A stretch of 64,000 nucleotides of DNA from Sphingobacteriales bacterium. Its GTDB lineage: Bacteria; Bacteroidota; Bacteroidia; Chitinophagales; Chitinophagaceae. Shown here one piece after another: positions 30,941 to 38,596 of this stretch. The DNA lies in the NCBI GenBank assembly GCA_016708305.1, contig JADJGB010000001.1, positions 248,001 to 312,000 of the forward strand, given 5' to 3'. The position numbers and the translations under genes were made by a program. The stretch's first letter is position 1, and each line of letters opens with the position of its first letter. The notes under the pieces were generated by a model that worked only from the letters and a program-made list of their open reading frames with translations, was not told the origin of the DNA and ran no database searches.

Positions 30941-31338
30941 TTATCTCACGAAAAATAAATGTGTATAACTTTTGGAATTTCTAAAAAGAGAGTGAAAAAC
31001 GCCTTTTTTTCTTACCGACTGCAGTACGATACCCTGGAGAATCAACTGCAATTGTAAGGCATCAATTTGGGCGCAGCTATTATCCGCACAGAGGCGAGGA
31101 AGTTCATACACTCCTTTTTCAAGACGCTTATGGTAGATAGCCAGACCATCTCCTCCCAAGTGAGTAGTATTATTTGATTGCGCCTTCGGTTTACAAAGAT
31201 AAACACACCGCCATCCAACACGTTGGCTCCCATAAACTGACTGACCATACCACAGAGGCTGTCGAAGCCTTTACGCATATCAGCTCCGTTATACCAATAA
31301 TATCTGGTGGTATCAGTGAGTTGAAGCATGCTCAACAA
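30941..31338 (-). pseudogene. IS66 accessory protein TnpB, frameshifted
   Basis: The N-terminal frame (YYWYNGADMRKGFDSLCGMV, VFIFVNRRRNQIILLTWE) is the IS66 Orf2 signature. The protein continues one frame over, from about 31160, with GDGLAIYHKRLEKGVYELP. The shift lies in the GGGAGGAGATGG stretch near 31158-31166. It overlaps tnpA by seven bases, as usual for IS66 elements. Confidence 0.87.
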
Positions 31339-31625
31339 AGTAATAATTGTTTTACAAAATCTGCGGCGCCGCTACTGATGGGTAGTTGAAGGCGGATGCC
31401 ATTGCTACCTGTAAGTGTCATCAACTCATCAGCCTGACGGGTAATGGTGAGCGGAACAAAGCTGTCTGTCTTTTCCTCGGACGATTTGTAAACCCGATAC
31501 CAATAATAGAAGGTGGAGTGGGTTATATTATTTTTCTCGCAGAACGCTCTTTGAGATAGTCCGCTTTGCTGCCAGGCTTCTATCATCTCAAGCTTCTGCA
31601 TGCGCGCTGATGTCTTATCTTGCAT
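31332..31625 (-). CDS. IS66 protein TnpA
   Basis: A 97-residue IS66 Orf1 protein with a helix-turn-helix region (KLEMIEAWQQSGLSQRAFCE followed by NNITHSTFYYWYRVYK) and a beta-rich C-terminus. The start at 31625 (MQDKTSARMQ) is preferred; an in-frame start at 31664 would reach into the terminal repeat. It is the first gene of the element and overlaps tnpB. It appears intact. Confidence 0.87.
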   Translation of the reverse strand: MQDKTSARMQKLEMIEAWQQSGLSQRAFCEKNNITHSTFYYWYRVYKSSEEKTDSFVPLTITRQADELMTLTGSNGIRLQLPISSGAADFVKQLLLC

Positions 31626-31694
31626 AAAATTTATCTTTGGGCAAAACTGAAACTTACACGCCAAATAAAAAATAGGTATTGGTCGGGCGGTTAC

Positions 31695-31933
31695 GTTTGC
31701 AAAACCGGAACCATGATAACGATTGAAGTGTTTGGCAAACGTGGGCCGCCTGAAAAATATTTAATGGAAAAACAAACTGTGCCTGTGAACTGATATTTAT
31801 GGGTAGGGGATTTTATGTACCTCCATGAAAAAAAATCAGAAAAGCCAGCTCCCAAACAGCCCAACAAAAAAAACAGACCCTGCCCGGTCTGCAAAATAAA
31901 CCAACTTCTAAGAACGGCAACTCCATAGTGCAA
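31695..31933 (-). other. Remnant of a fourth integron-like cassette, truncated by IS66
   Basis: In array orientation this begins right after the attC-like site of the neighbouring cassette, at G|TTGCACTATGG (31934|31933), and runs into the IS66 end at 31694. An open frame of 80 codons starts at the boundary with TTG, but its product resembles no family and may be spurious. The matching attC arm expected downstream (containing GTGCAAC) is not seen on the other side of IS66. The rest of the cassette has therefore been lost. Confidence 0.5.
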
Positions 31934-32015
31934 CAGCGGCTACCGTAGGTTCCGTTCAACCTGCGGCTTCATTGTTGGCACTGCGTGCCCAACGAAGCCT
32001 TAGTTGTTGCACGCC
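31934..32015 (-). other. attC-like site of the methyltransferase/PmeII cassette
   Basis: Read on the minus strand, the site starts 18 bases after the endonuclease stop with GGCGTGCAAC. This is the perfect 10-base complement of the first bases of its own cassette, GTTGCACGCC at 33694-33685. An internal imperfect stem (GGCTTCGTTGG against CCTACGGTAGCC) and a GTGCCAAC-containing apical hairpin follow. It closes with GCTG|TTGCAC. Complementarity between the first attC arm and the cassette start is the hallmark of integron cassettes. The R-box consensus is only partly matched. Confidence 0.7.
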
Positions 32016-32032
32016 GTTTTATTTTGTCGGAG

Positions 32033-32764
32033 CTAGGTTGCTGAATTAAAGCGTACAAGCTTGTCCCAATCTATTGAACCGTTTTCTAAGCAGAATGTAT
32101 CTGCAAATTCTTTAGTGAACTTGTTTATCATTTGCGAATACGACTGAATGAAATCGTCATTTCTTTCTTTGGCTTTGTGTCCAAGTGGCTCAATGATTTT
32201 GGTAAACAGTTCTGTGTCTCCCGAAACAAACTCCCAAAACTTTTGTCCGCAATATTTAAAATAGTCGCCTTTGTCGGGATTGTTTTCCCTGCCATAACAG
32301 CAACCGTTCACAGCAGTGATGTGAAGTTTTGAATTGCTTGTACGAAGTGTTTTTTGTGCGGTTTTAAAATCTGCTCGCATTTTACCAATTTGTGAACTGT
32401 TGCCCCAATTAGGTCCAGATTTTATGGTTACGATATAACGAATACCGTCTTTGTCAAATTCTAAATCAATACCCGGAATACCAGACTTTCTCCCATGATA
32501 AACTTTTTGATTGATAAAAATTGCAAGTCCTTCAAGCCAGTCGCCAAAGATTGTTTCTTCTTGGGAAGAAATGAAGGCATCGGTTAAACTCTTGATGATG
32601 TCTTGAGCCGTTAAAATATACTTTGCCTTGAAGAGATAAGGATTTTTCTTACCAAGAACTTTCTTTAGCTTCAAATCATTCAGTCCTGCAATTCTTTTTT
32701 GGTGAAATGTTCCGATGTTTTCTTCAACGTACTGCGTAACGTCTTTTAGATTTAGTTGTTTCAT
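32033..32764 (-). CDS. PmeII-family type II restriction endonuclease
   Basis: A 243-residue protein strongly reminiscent of the PmeII restriction-endonuclease family. It has SSQEETIFGDWLEGLAIFI, then GIDLEFDKDGIRYIVTIKSG (a D...xK nuclease-like core), PNWGNSSQIGKMRADF, and VNGCCYGRENNPDKGDYFKYCGQKFWEF. It presumably cleaves unmethylated DNA at the site protected by the overlapping methyltransferase. Its first 41 bases overlap the methyltransferase gene, indicating translational coupling. It is the last gene of its cassette. The recognition sequence is not predicted. Confidence 0.85.
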   Translation of the reverse strand: MKQLNLKDVTQYVEENIGTFHQKRIAGLNDLKLKKVLGKKNPYLFKAKYILTAQDIIKSLTDAFISSQEETIFGDWLEGLAIFINQKVYHGRKSGIPGIDLEFDKDGIRYIVTIKSGPNWGNSSQIGKMRADFKTAQKTLRTSNSKLHITAVNGCCYGRENNPDKGDYFKYCGQKFWEFVSGDTELFTKIIEPLGHKAKERNDDFIQSYSQMINKFTKEFADTFCLENGSIDWDKLVRFNSAT

Positions 32765-33602
32765 ATTTTACTTCTGGCTCTAATAAATAAAGTTTTGTTG
32801 GTTCAACTTGATCTTTTACCATTTCGTAGTACTCAGGCATGATGTCAATGCCTATCGAATGACGTCTCATTCTGTTGGCTACAAATAATGTTGTTCCTGA
32901 ACCCATGAATGGATCAAGTACAACATCTTTTTCTTTTGTAAACAACCTCATGAACCATTCTGGAAGTTCTTCAGGAAATGCAGCACTATGATTTTTGTTA
33001 CTGCATTCGGTTGCTAAATGCAAAACATTTGTTGGGAATGCTTTGTCCCTTGTCAACCAGTTTGAAATGTTTTTCCCGAAACCACTACCAACCTTTGAGT
33101 TGTCTCTTATTTTATCTGTGTCGCTTAGATTTTTAAGCCTTGATTTTGCCCAATCACCCATTGGAACCATTACTTCTTCTTGATACATATTGAACTTCTT
33201 ATCCTTGTTGAATTGAAGAAGTCTTTCCCATGCGTCACGAAAACGATTTGGCCATTTGCCAGGGTAACAATTCTTTTTGTGCCAAATAAACTCCTCTGTC
33301 CACAACCAACCTTGTTTACGCATTTCAAGAATTAGCTCCATTACATAAATACTGCGTTCGCCTTCAACAACTTTTTCCTTTATGTTCAGGATAAAAGTTC
33401 CGGTTGGTTTTAAAACCCGAAGAAGTTCCTTTGTTATTGGAAGAAACCATTCAACGTATTTGTCTGGATGTATGCCGCCATAAGTTCCTTTACGCTGGTC
33501 TGCGTATGGGGGAGATGTTACAATGAGGTCAACGGAGTTGTCGGGAAGCATTTTGAGCATTGATTTGCTGTCTCCTAAAAATAAATCTGTTCTTATCTCC
33601 AT
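32724..33602 (-). CDS. Type II DNA methyltransferase (N4-cytosine/N6-adenine, beta class)
   Basis: A 292-residue methyltransferase with the permuted beta-class order. Catalytic motif IV TSPPY is at residues 29-33, and the SAM-binding motif I DPFMGSGTTLF lies near the C-terminus. TSPPY (rather than DPPY) favours N4-cytosine methylation, but adenine specificity is not excluded. The ATG at 33602 is preferred to an upstream in-frame TTG. With the overlapping PmeII-like endonuclease it forms a complete type II restriction-modification module inside one cassette. The start lies about 90 bases after the cassette boundary. Confidence 0.92.
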   Translation of the reverse strand: MEIRTDLFLGDSKSMLKMLPDNSVDLIVTSPPYADQRKGTYGGIHPDKYVEWFLPITKELLRVLKPTGTFILNIKEKVVEGERSIYVMELILEMRKQGWLWTEEFIWHKKNCYPGKWPNRFRDAWERLLQFNKDKKFNMYQEEVMVPMGDWAKSRLKNLSDTDKIRDNSKVGSGFGKNISNWLTRDKAFPTNVLHLATECSNKNHSAAFPEELPEWFMRLFTKEKDVVLDPFMGSGTTLFVANRMRRHSIGIDIMPEYYEMVKDQVEPTKLYLLEPEVKYETTKSKRRYAVR

Positions 33603-33693
33603 AATATTGTCCTGTTTGTACAAATATAAAGCCTTTGTCCCCGAATGCCAAAAATTTTAGTAATTTTAGGGTGTCACGGAAAATGGCGTGCAA

Positions 33694-34089
33694 CGTCCGG
33701 GAGCTTTGCGAAGTGCGCCGCTGCCTTAATGTTTATACAAAATTAATTGGTCGGCGCATTTTGCAAAACTCCCAGTTGTACGATAGTTGCGGCCTGATAT
33801 CAGGTTTCTATCTTTACTGATAAAACACGTATTGAACATTTTGCAAATCTCCGATTTACGAAGTTTTCAATTCGTTAAGCTGCCAAAAGTTGAAAAGCCA
33901 TCACTCATTTATGCGATTGACTTTCTGCATAATTTTGTGTAACTTTATCGAACTTTTTAAGCGATTCGCTTGAAAGAACTGTCTTTCGCAAATCCCATTT
34001 GCAAAGTTCGATGCAAAAAATCTATGATTTTTTATTTTCAACTTTAAAGCTTCTTTTTATCGTAAAGATAGCCAGCAATTTCGTATCAA
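33694..34089 (-). repeat. ORF-less cassette, copy A (396 bp) with attC-like end
   Basis: This block is virtually identical to 38597-38992; the only difference I noticed is C/T at 33880 versus 38783. On the minus strand it starts at G|TTGATACGA and ends at CCCGGACG|TTG. Its terminal 88 bases (33694-33781) form an attC-like hairpin: GTACAAC, then arms TGGGAGTTTTGCAAAATGCG and CGCACTTCGCAAAGCTCCC. The first arm (TCGTACAAC) is complementary, with one gap, to the cassette start. It contains no credible ORF and lies directly upstream of the methyltransferase/PmeII operon, so it may carry a promoter or an RNA. Confidence 0.8.
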
Positions 34090-34216
34090 CGGTTTTCAGC
34101 TTGGCGAAGACGGCACTTTTAGCACAAATCTTCAATCGAAGCATGAGCCTCAAAGATAGCGAAAAACTTTCAATCGAAGCTGTTTTTTGCCGTTTTTGCC
34201 AAACTGATGTTGGCAG
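34090..34216 (-). other. attC-like site of the DUF262/EcoRI-methylase cassette
   Basis: Minus-strand order: CTGCCAAC (complement of the cassette start GTTGGCAG at 38597-38590), then CAGTTTGGCAAAAACGGC, a large loop, and GCCGTCTTCGCCAAGCTG. The two 18-base arms differ at only three positions, all transitions. The end is GAAAACCG|TTGATACG. The 3' end (CGCCAAGCNGNAAACCG|TTG) nearly matches that of the isolated PIN cassette at 60665, evidence that both belong to one attC family. Confidence 0.78.
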
Positions 34217-34228
34217 TCTGGGCTTATG

Positions 34229-35092
34229 TTAGGAATACATTATTGTTACGATGATTGAGATTATTGCTATGGCTGCACCTACTATTATTCCCCATTTAGT
34301 CCAGTTGAATGATTTTTCAGCAAGTTTATCACTGTTATTTATTTCATTTTTACTTTTCTTTCCTATTGCAATTTGTCCCCTATTTTCAGAGATATTTACG
34401 TTTTCTATTTTATCTCCCATAAATATTTCGGTTTTAATGTTTTCAATTTTCGGTTTTATTTCTTCTTGTTTTTTGCCTAAAACAGTATCAATAGGAATAG
34501 AATATTTTACATTTTCATTTCGTTTATTTGAAATATTTTCAGCTAATTCGTTTATATTTTTTACTTCAATTGTTTTCGCTTCAAAATTTTTAAATTCATT
34601 TTCATTTGTATCTTTAAAAAAATCAAAAAAATCTTTTAAAATCTCGTCTAAACTTTGGAAAACAAAAGATAAGCAAAGAAAATCGCTATTAGTATCATTT
34701 CGGAATTGTAAATACTTTTGTTTATAGTGCATTATTTGTTCGACATCTTCATCAGTGAAATTTCTTTGAAGTTCACTGATTGCTGAAATGTTATTATTGT
34801 GAATACTTGAATAAGTATCATCGCCTGACCAAATTCCTAATTCTTGTAATTTATTAGCAATAGGGGTATAGACATTTTCATAGACAGGCTTAAATTTAAG
34901 TTCGATTTGAGATTGTACTTTGTCATATTCTTGTTTATCCTTATAATTTGCATTAGGATGTAAACTGTTGCGTTTAACATCTAAATCTCTTAATTCATTA
35001 CATAGAGGAATATATTTATTGATGTATTCCTCCTTGTTATTATCAAGAAAATCTATAAAAATGCATATTGCTTCAATCTCTTTTGGAATCAT
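34229..35092 (-). CDS. Hypothetical tail-anchored membrane protein
   Basis: A 287-residue protein that I do not recognise. It is mostly charged and helical (EIEAICIFIDFLDNNKEEY, DEILKDFFDFFKD). A low-complexity Asn/Lys/Glu segment follows, and a single C-terminal membrane helix (WGIIVGAAIAIISIIVTIMY, residues about 265-285) suggests tail anchoring with the bulk in the cytoplasm. It is the last gene of the large cassette, after an IS630 insertion. Being carried with a methylase and a nuclease suggests a defence or effector role, but nothing in its sequence proves it. Confidence 0.7.
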   Translation of the reverse strand: MIPKEIEAICIFIDFLDNNKEEYINKYIPLCNELRDLDVKRNSLHPNANYKDKQEYDKVQSQIELKFKPVYENVYTPIANKLQELGIWSGDDTYSSIHNNNISAISELQRNFTDEDVEQIMHYKQKYLQFRNDTNSDFLCLSFVFQSLDEILKDFFDFFKDTNENEFKNFEAKTIEVKNINELAENISNKRNENVKYSIPIDTVLGKKQEEIKPKIENIKTEIFMGDKIENVNISENRGQIAIGKKSKNEINNSDKLAEKSFNWTKWGIIVGAAIAIISIIVTIMYS

Positions 35093-35115
35093 TGCTTATT
35101 AATCGTTACCCAATT

Positions 35116-36189
35116 TAGTTCGTATTAATTTTCTATGCTGCGTATCTGACGTGGTCTGCATGGAAATATTTTTGCACCTGCTTTTTATTGCTTTTTCTTT
35201 CGTTCATAAAACCTTCAACGTTGGCGCGCATTTCAGCTTTATTGATAGGGCGCTTTTTGCCGATAACATTAGTCTTTACATCCTGATTCAAATATTCTTG
35301 CGCATTCAACTCGGGGCTATAGTGCGGAATGAAAAACACCTCTATTCGATGTTTGCTTTCCTCCAGCCACGCCTGCAATTTTTTGTTTTGTGTGCAGGAT
35401 GACCATCCGTTACATAGAATATCTTTTGTTTACTATAACGAATCATTCGTTGCAAAAAATCAATAAATACATCACCGTTAAACTTCTCTATCAGCATAAA
35501 CTGTAAATGACCTTTATTGCTGATAGCTGAAATCATATTGAGCGAAAACCGTTGCCCTGTTGATTTCACCACGGGGGTTTTGCCTTTAGGCGCATAGCTT
35601 CTGCCTGCCTGATGGTCGCTTCGCATGCCGGTTTCATCTCCAAAATAAATTGTTCCTTTCTCTTTAGTTGCCCGCTTCTTTATGGCAGGGTATTCCTTCT
35701 CTAACCATTGCTTTACCTGCTCGGGTTTCTGTTCAAATGCTTTGCGGATAGGCTTTTGCGGTGTATAGCCCCAGCTTTTAAATATCGACCCACCTGCTTC
35801 ACGCTTAATACAACGCCATATTTCTGTTCGATAAGCTGTTGTACGGCTGCACGTGTCCATAAACCAAAGGCCAGTTTTAACCGGTCGGGCATCTTATCCT
35901 TTATCAACCGTCGAACTTCGGCAGCCTGCTGTCCGGTTATCTTCTTGCCTCCTTTTACGCCACGCTTCTTATTCAAAAGTGAACGCTTGCCTTCTTTTTG
36001 TATTTATTCCATGTTTTATTTACACTCCTTTCTGATACAGAAAATATCTCGGCAGCCTGCTTTTGAGTGCCCCGTTTATTTTTTAAGTAGTCCACTATCC
36101 GAAAGCGAGTCTCTTCCTGAGCATCTTTGTTCTTACGTTTTGTATTAGCCATGGGCAAATATACAAAATATATTTTAAAATAAGAACTA
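35116..36189 (-). mobile_element. Second IS630-family element, inserted within the cassette
   Basis: Its ends share GTTCNTATT next to TA dinucleotides (35116-35117 and 36188-36189), consistent with an IS630 TA duplication in an AATTTAAATT target. The interior holds one IS630 transposase on the minus strand with several frameshifts. It separates the DUF262-HNH gene from the tail-anchored protein gene, both within one cassette. It is distinct in sequence from the IS630 element at 28390-29499. Confidence 0.8.
35133..36158 (-). pseudogene. IS630-family transposase, frameshifted
   Basis: Fragments in order: an N-terminal helix-turn-helix (RFRIVDYLKNKRGTQKQAAEIFSVSERSVNKTW); a second piece with GQQAAEVRRLIKDKMPD and LWTRAAVQQLIE; the catalytic part (TIYFGDETGMRSDHQ, KIFYVTDGHPAHKTK); and the C-terminal FFIPHYSPELNAQEYLNQDVK. 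Three frame changes separate them. The DDE residues are present in the fragments. Confidence 0.85.
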
Positions 36190-36252
36190 AATTATGTCTT
36201 TATTAATAAATTAAAAAAACTAATTTACTTATAATTTCTATTTCTTTTGCTT

Positions 36253-37416
36253 TTATCTATTTCCTTTTGCTCGATTATGCGTTTTACAAAGCATTTCGCA
36301 GTTTTTAATGTCAGTCACTCCGCCTTTGCTCCACGCTGTAACGTGGTCGGCATCCATATCTTTTAAACTCCAAATTTTCGTTTTGTTAGCATCGTGTCCG
36401 ATGGCACATAAAGAACAGTTTGAAGTTCCGTTTTTCTCAGCTTCGGCTGTCTGTTTGGTATAAACCGATTTTTTAGTTGCTTCGTCAAAAACTCGAACAT
36501 CTAACAGTTTTGTATCAACCGAACCGCCCAAAATAAACTCAAAAACGCCTTTTCTGTTTTTTACATACGAATCAGCATAAAGTTCTTTTACTTGCTGGGA
36601 AATAGTTTGTGGATTGTACGGCTGTTTTCGGTATGTTTCATATAATCGTCCCCATTCTAAACCTCGCATTTCTGTTTCTACGTCAATAAACACCGTAGAA
36701 ACCCAATCAATAACACTATTGAAATACGTTTTGAGTTCATTGATGTTTGTATCAAAACGATGTCGGCTCATATAGTCGCTTATATTTCCTTTACTGACCC
36801 AATCTAAAGCACATTCTAAAAACTCTTGCCTGTTGGCACTTCCCGAAACGTAAGCACTCCATTTTTGAATATTAGCGTTTGTACTGTTGCTAAATTCTTC
36901 TTTGCCAAGTGTTACAAAAGTACCCGAATAAACAGCATTTAAAAGCTCTTGCGAATTGAGCGGAACACCTGCAATATTGATAGTTTTAAACCATTCTTTA
37001 ATTTCGGGTTCTGTTCCCTCACATTCGTAAATGAGCATTTTTGTTTGCAATATTTTTTGTTGCAGTTCAGTTGCTAAACTGCTAAAATATTGTTGCATTC
37101 CGTTGTCGTCTTGTATGGCAAATTTTCCTGTTACAAACCGTCCGATACTTGTAATTCGTTGTTGTCCGTCCAACACTTCAAATTTGTTATCTTCAACTTT
37201 GTTGAAGTAAATAAGTCCAAGCGGATAACCTTTTAAAATGGATTGAATAACGGCTACATCACGTTTTCCGTCTGCATAAATATAGTTTCGTTGGTATTCG
37301 GGTTGAATGGTCAAAGTTCCCGAAAGTCCAAACAAACCTTTGCCCTCCAATTCGTTGTAAACAAATCCCTCGCAAATATCTTTTATGGTAATTTCTGTTC
37401 GTAAAGCTGTTTTCAT
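36253..37416 (-). CDS. DUF262 domain protein with C-terminal HNH nuclease (GmrSD-like)
   Basis: A 387-residue protein. The N-terminal DUF262/ParB-like domain has QPEYQRNYIY and the signature DGQQRITS near residues 83-90. The C-terminal HNH endonuclease has CSLC near 334-337, DADHVTAWSKGG near 355-366, and CEMLCKTHNRAKGN. DUF262 proteins include GmrSD, SspE and BrxU, anti-phage nucleases that act on modified or unmodified DNA using NTP hydrolysis. The gene overlaps the upstream EcoRI-type methylase by four bases (ATGA), so the two are made together. I infer a restriction-modification-like defence pair. It is complete and intact. Confidence 0.88.
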   Translation of the reverse strand: MKTALRTEITIKDICEGFVYNELEGKGLFGLSGTLTIQPEYQRNYIYADGKRDVAVIQSILKGYPLGLIYFNKVEDNKFEVLDGQQRITSIGRFVTGKFAIQDDNGMQQYFSSLATELQQKILQTKMLIYECEGTEPEIKEWFKTINIAGVPLNSQELLNAVYSGTFVTLGKEEFSNSTNANIQKWSAYVSGSANRQEFLECALDWVSKGNISDYMSRHRFDTNINELKTYFNSVIDWVSTVFIDVETEMRGLEWGRLYETYRKQPYNPQTISQQVKELYADSYVKNRKGVFEFILGGSVDTKLLDVRVFDEATKKSVYTKQTAEAEKNGTSNCSLCAIGHDANKTKIWSLKDMDADHVTAWSKGGVTDIKNCEMLCKTHNRAKGNR

Positions 37417-38507
37417 ACTTGTCGATGTTTGATAAAAATTCTTTTGAATTTATTTTGTCCGTTAATAACACAATGCGGATTTTGTCCGTCCCAAATTCCT
37501 CCCGAAAATCCTTTTCCGTTATCTTCTGCCATTCCGATAACTTCAAATTGTTCAGGTGAATATTTGTCAAGAAAACTAATAGGAACTCCCATTACACCTT
37601 TGTAGTCGCTTGGGATAGCATCAGTATATGAAACTTCAATTGCATCGTAATTTTCATATTTTTGATATTCTTTTCCCTTAATTTCTTTGTGTCGGCTAAA
37701 TTTGATGTTGTCTGCCATTGTCATTAGCGGTAATGGTTGGTGTCGTCTTCCGTGGTCAATGTTGGTGTACCAAACAACATTTCTAAATTTTACAAGTCCT
37801 GTGTCGGGATTAAAAACTCCGTCTGCATAATCGTTGTTCATTGGAGAAGAGAAAAAAGCGTTTCCTGCTTTGAAACCGTTGCCTAACCAAAGTTTATCAT
37901 CTTTGATTAGCGGAAAAACCTCTTTGTAAGTAATGGCGTTCATACTTCCGATTATCACAAATTGCTTTTCGGCTTCAAAAATCCAAGTCAAAAAATCCCG
38001 AAACAAAGAAAAAGGCGGATTTGTGATAATGATGTCGGCTTCATCTCGAAGTTTTTTGATTTCTTCGCTTTTAAAGTCGCCATCACCTTTTAAATAAGTC
38101 CACTCTAAATCGTTGAAGTCAATTTTGTTGTCGCCCGATTTGTCGTGAGTAAGTGTGAAAGTTTTGCCGTTTGTTACGGTTTTCTTTTCGTCAAATTGTG
38201 GGTCGTTTGTTTCAAAAAGTGTCGGCTGATAACCGTCTTTGTATGTTTTACTGTCAGGAGCAAAACTTGTGCTGATAAGTTTTTTCAGTCCGAAGCGTTC
38301 AAAATTTTGTGCGAAAAATTTTGTAAAGTTTGACCATTCTGGGTCGTCACAAGGAAGTAAAATTGTTTTGTCTCGAAATATATTTGGGTCGTATTCCAAA
38401 TATGAATTTATCTCACGTTCAATATCAAAATATTGCGTATAAAATTCATCGTTTTTTGTGTTTTTTGCCTTGGTTAAATTCCTGTTGCTTGCTTTTTTGT
38501 CCGCCAT
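37413..38507 (-). CDS. EcoRI-type adenine-specific DNA methyltransferase
   Basis: A 364-residue protein resembling the adenine-specific methyltransferase EcoRI family. NDEFYTQYFDIEREI is at the N-terminus, LLPCDDPEWSNF at about 50-61 (SAM-binding region), IIITNPPFSLFRDFL with catalytic NPPF at 163-166, and PLMTMADNIKFSRH, DGVMGVPISFL-like segments follow. It probably methylates adenine to mark self DNA for the DUF262-HNH nuclease encoded downstream with a four-base overlap. The start is about 87 bases after the cassette boundary. Orientation agrees with the attC-like site at the far end of the cassette. Confidence 0.9.
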   Translation of the reverse strand: MADKKASNRNLTKAKNTKNDEFYTQYFDIEREINSYLEYDPNIFRDKTILLPCDDPEWSNFTKFFAQNFERFGLKKLISTSFAPDSKTYKDGYQPTLFETNDPQFDEKKTVTNGKTFTLTHDKSGDNKIDFNDLEWTYLKGDGDFKSEEIKKLRDEADIIITNPPFSLFRDFLTWIFEAEKQFVIIGSMNAITYKEVFPLIKDDKLWLGNGFKAGNAFFSSPMNNDYADGVFNPDTGLVKFRNVVWYTNIDHGRRHQPLPLMTMADNIKFSRHKEIKGKEYQKYENYDAIEVSYTDAIPSDYKGVMGVPISFLDKYSPEQFEVIGMAEDNGKGFSGGIWDGQNPHCVINGQNKFKRIFIKHRQV

Positions 38508-38596
38508 TGTTGCCCGATTTACGGCAACAAGTCATACGGCTCGTTTTATGTCGGAACGTTAATGTTCGCACGGTTGTCCGTTAGCCTTGCTGCCAA

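Larger units (their letters stand above)
26701..31694 (-). mobile_element. IS66-family element carrying two nested insertions
   Basis: Terminal inverted repeats are GTAAGCCCCCGACCAATACC at 26701-26720 and the complement of 31675-31694, differing at two of the first seven bases. Inside, on the minus strand, are the three IS66 genes (tnpA, tnpB, tnpC). Removing the ISAon1-type and IS630 insertions leaves about 2.48 kb, the normal IS66 size. The eight bases outside the two ends (GTTGAACA and GTTTGCAA) do not match, so the expected duplication is absent. The flanks may therefore have been rearranged after insertion. Confidence 0.93.

Noticed and set aside
31691..31933. An 80-codon ORF starting exactly at a cassette boundary
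   Set aside because: Its start is a TTG that is part of the recombination core, it has no recognisable family, and it is cut by the IS66 end; reported only as a cassette remnant.
34251..34727. A 158-codon plus-strand frame antisense to the tail-anchored protein
   Set aside because: It is a shadow of the Lys/Asn/Glu-rich minus-strand gene; its Phe/Ser-rich product has no coding support.
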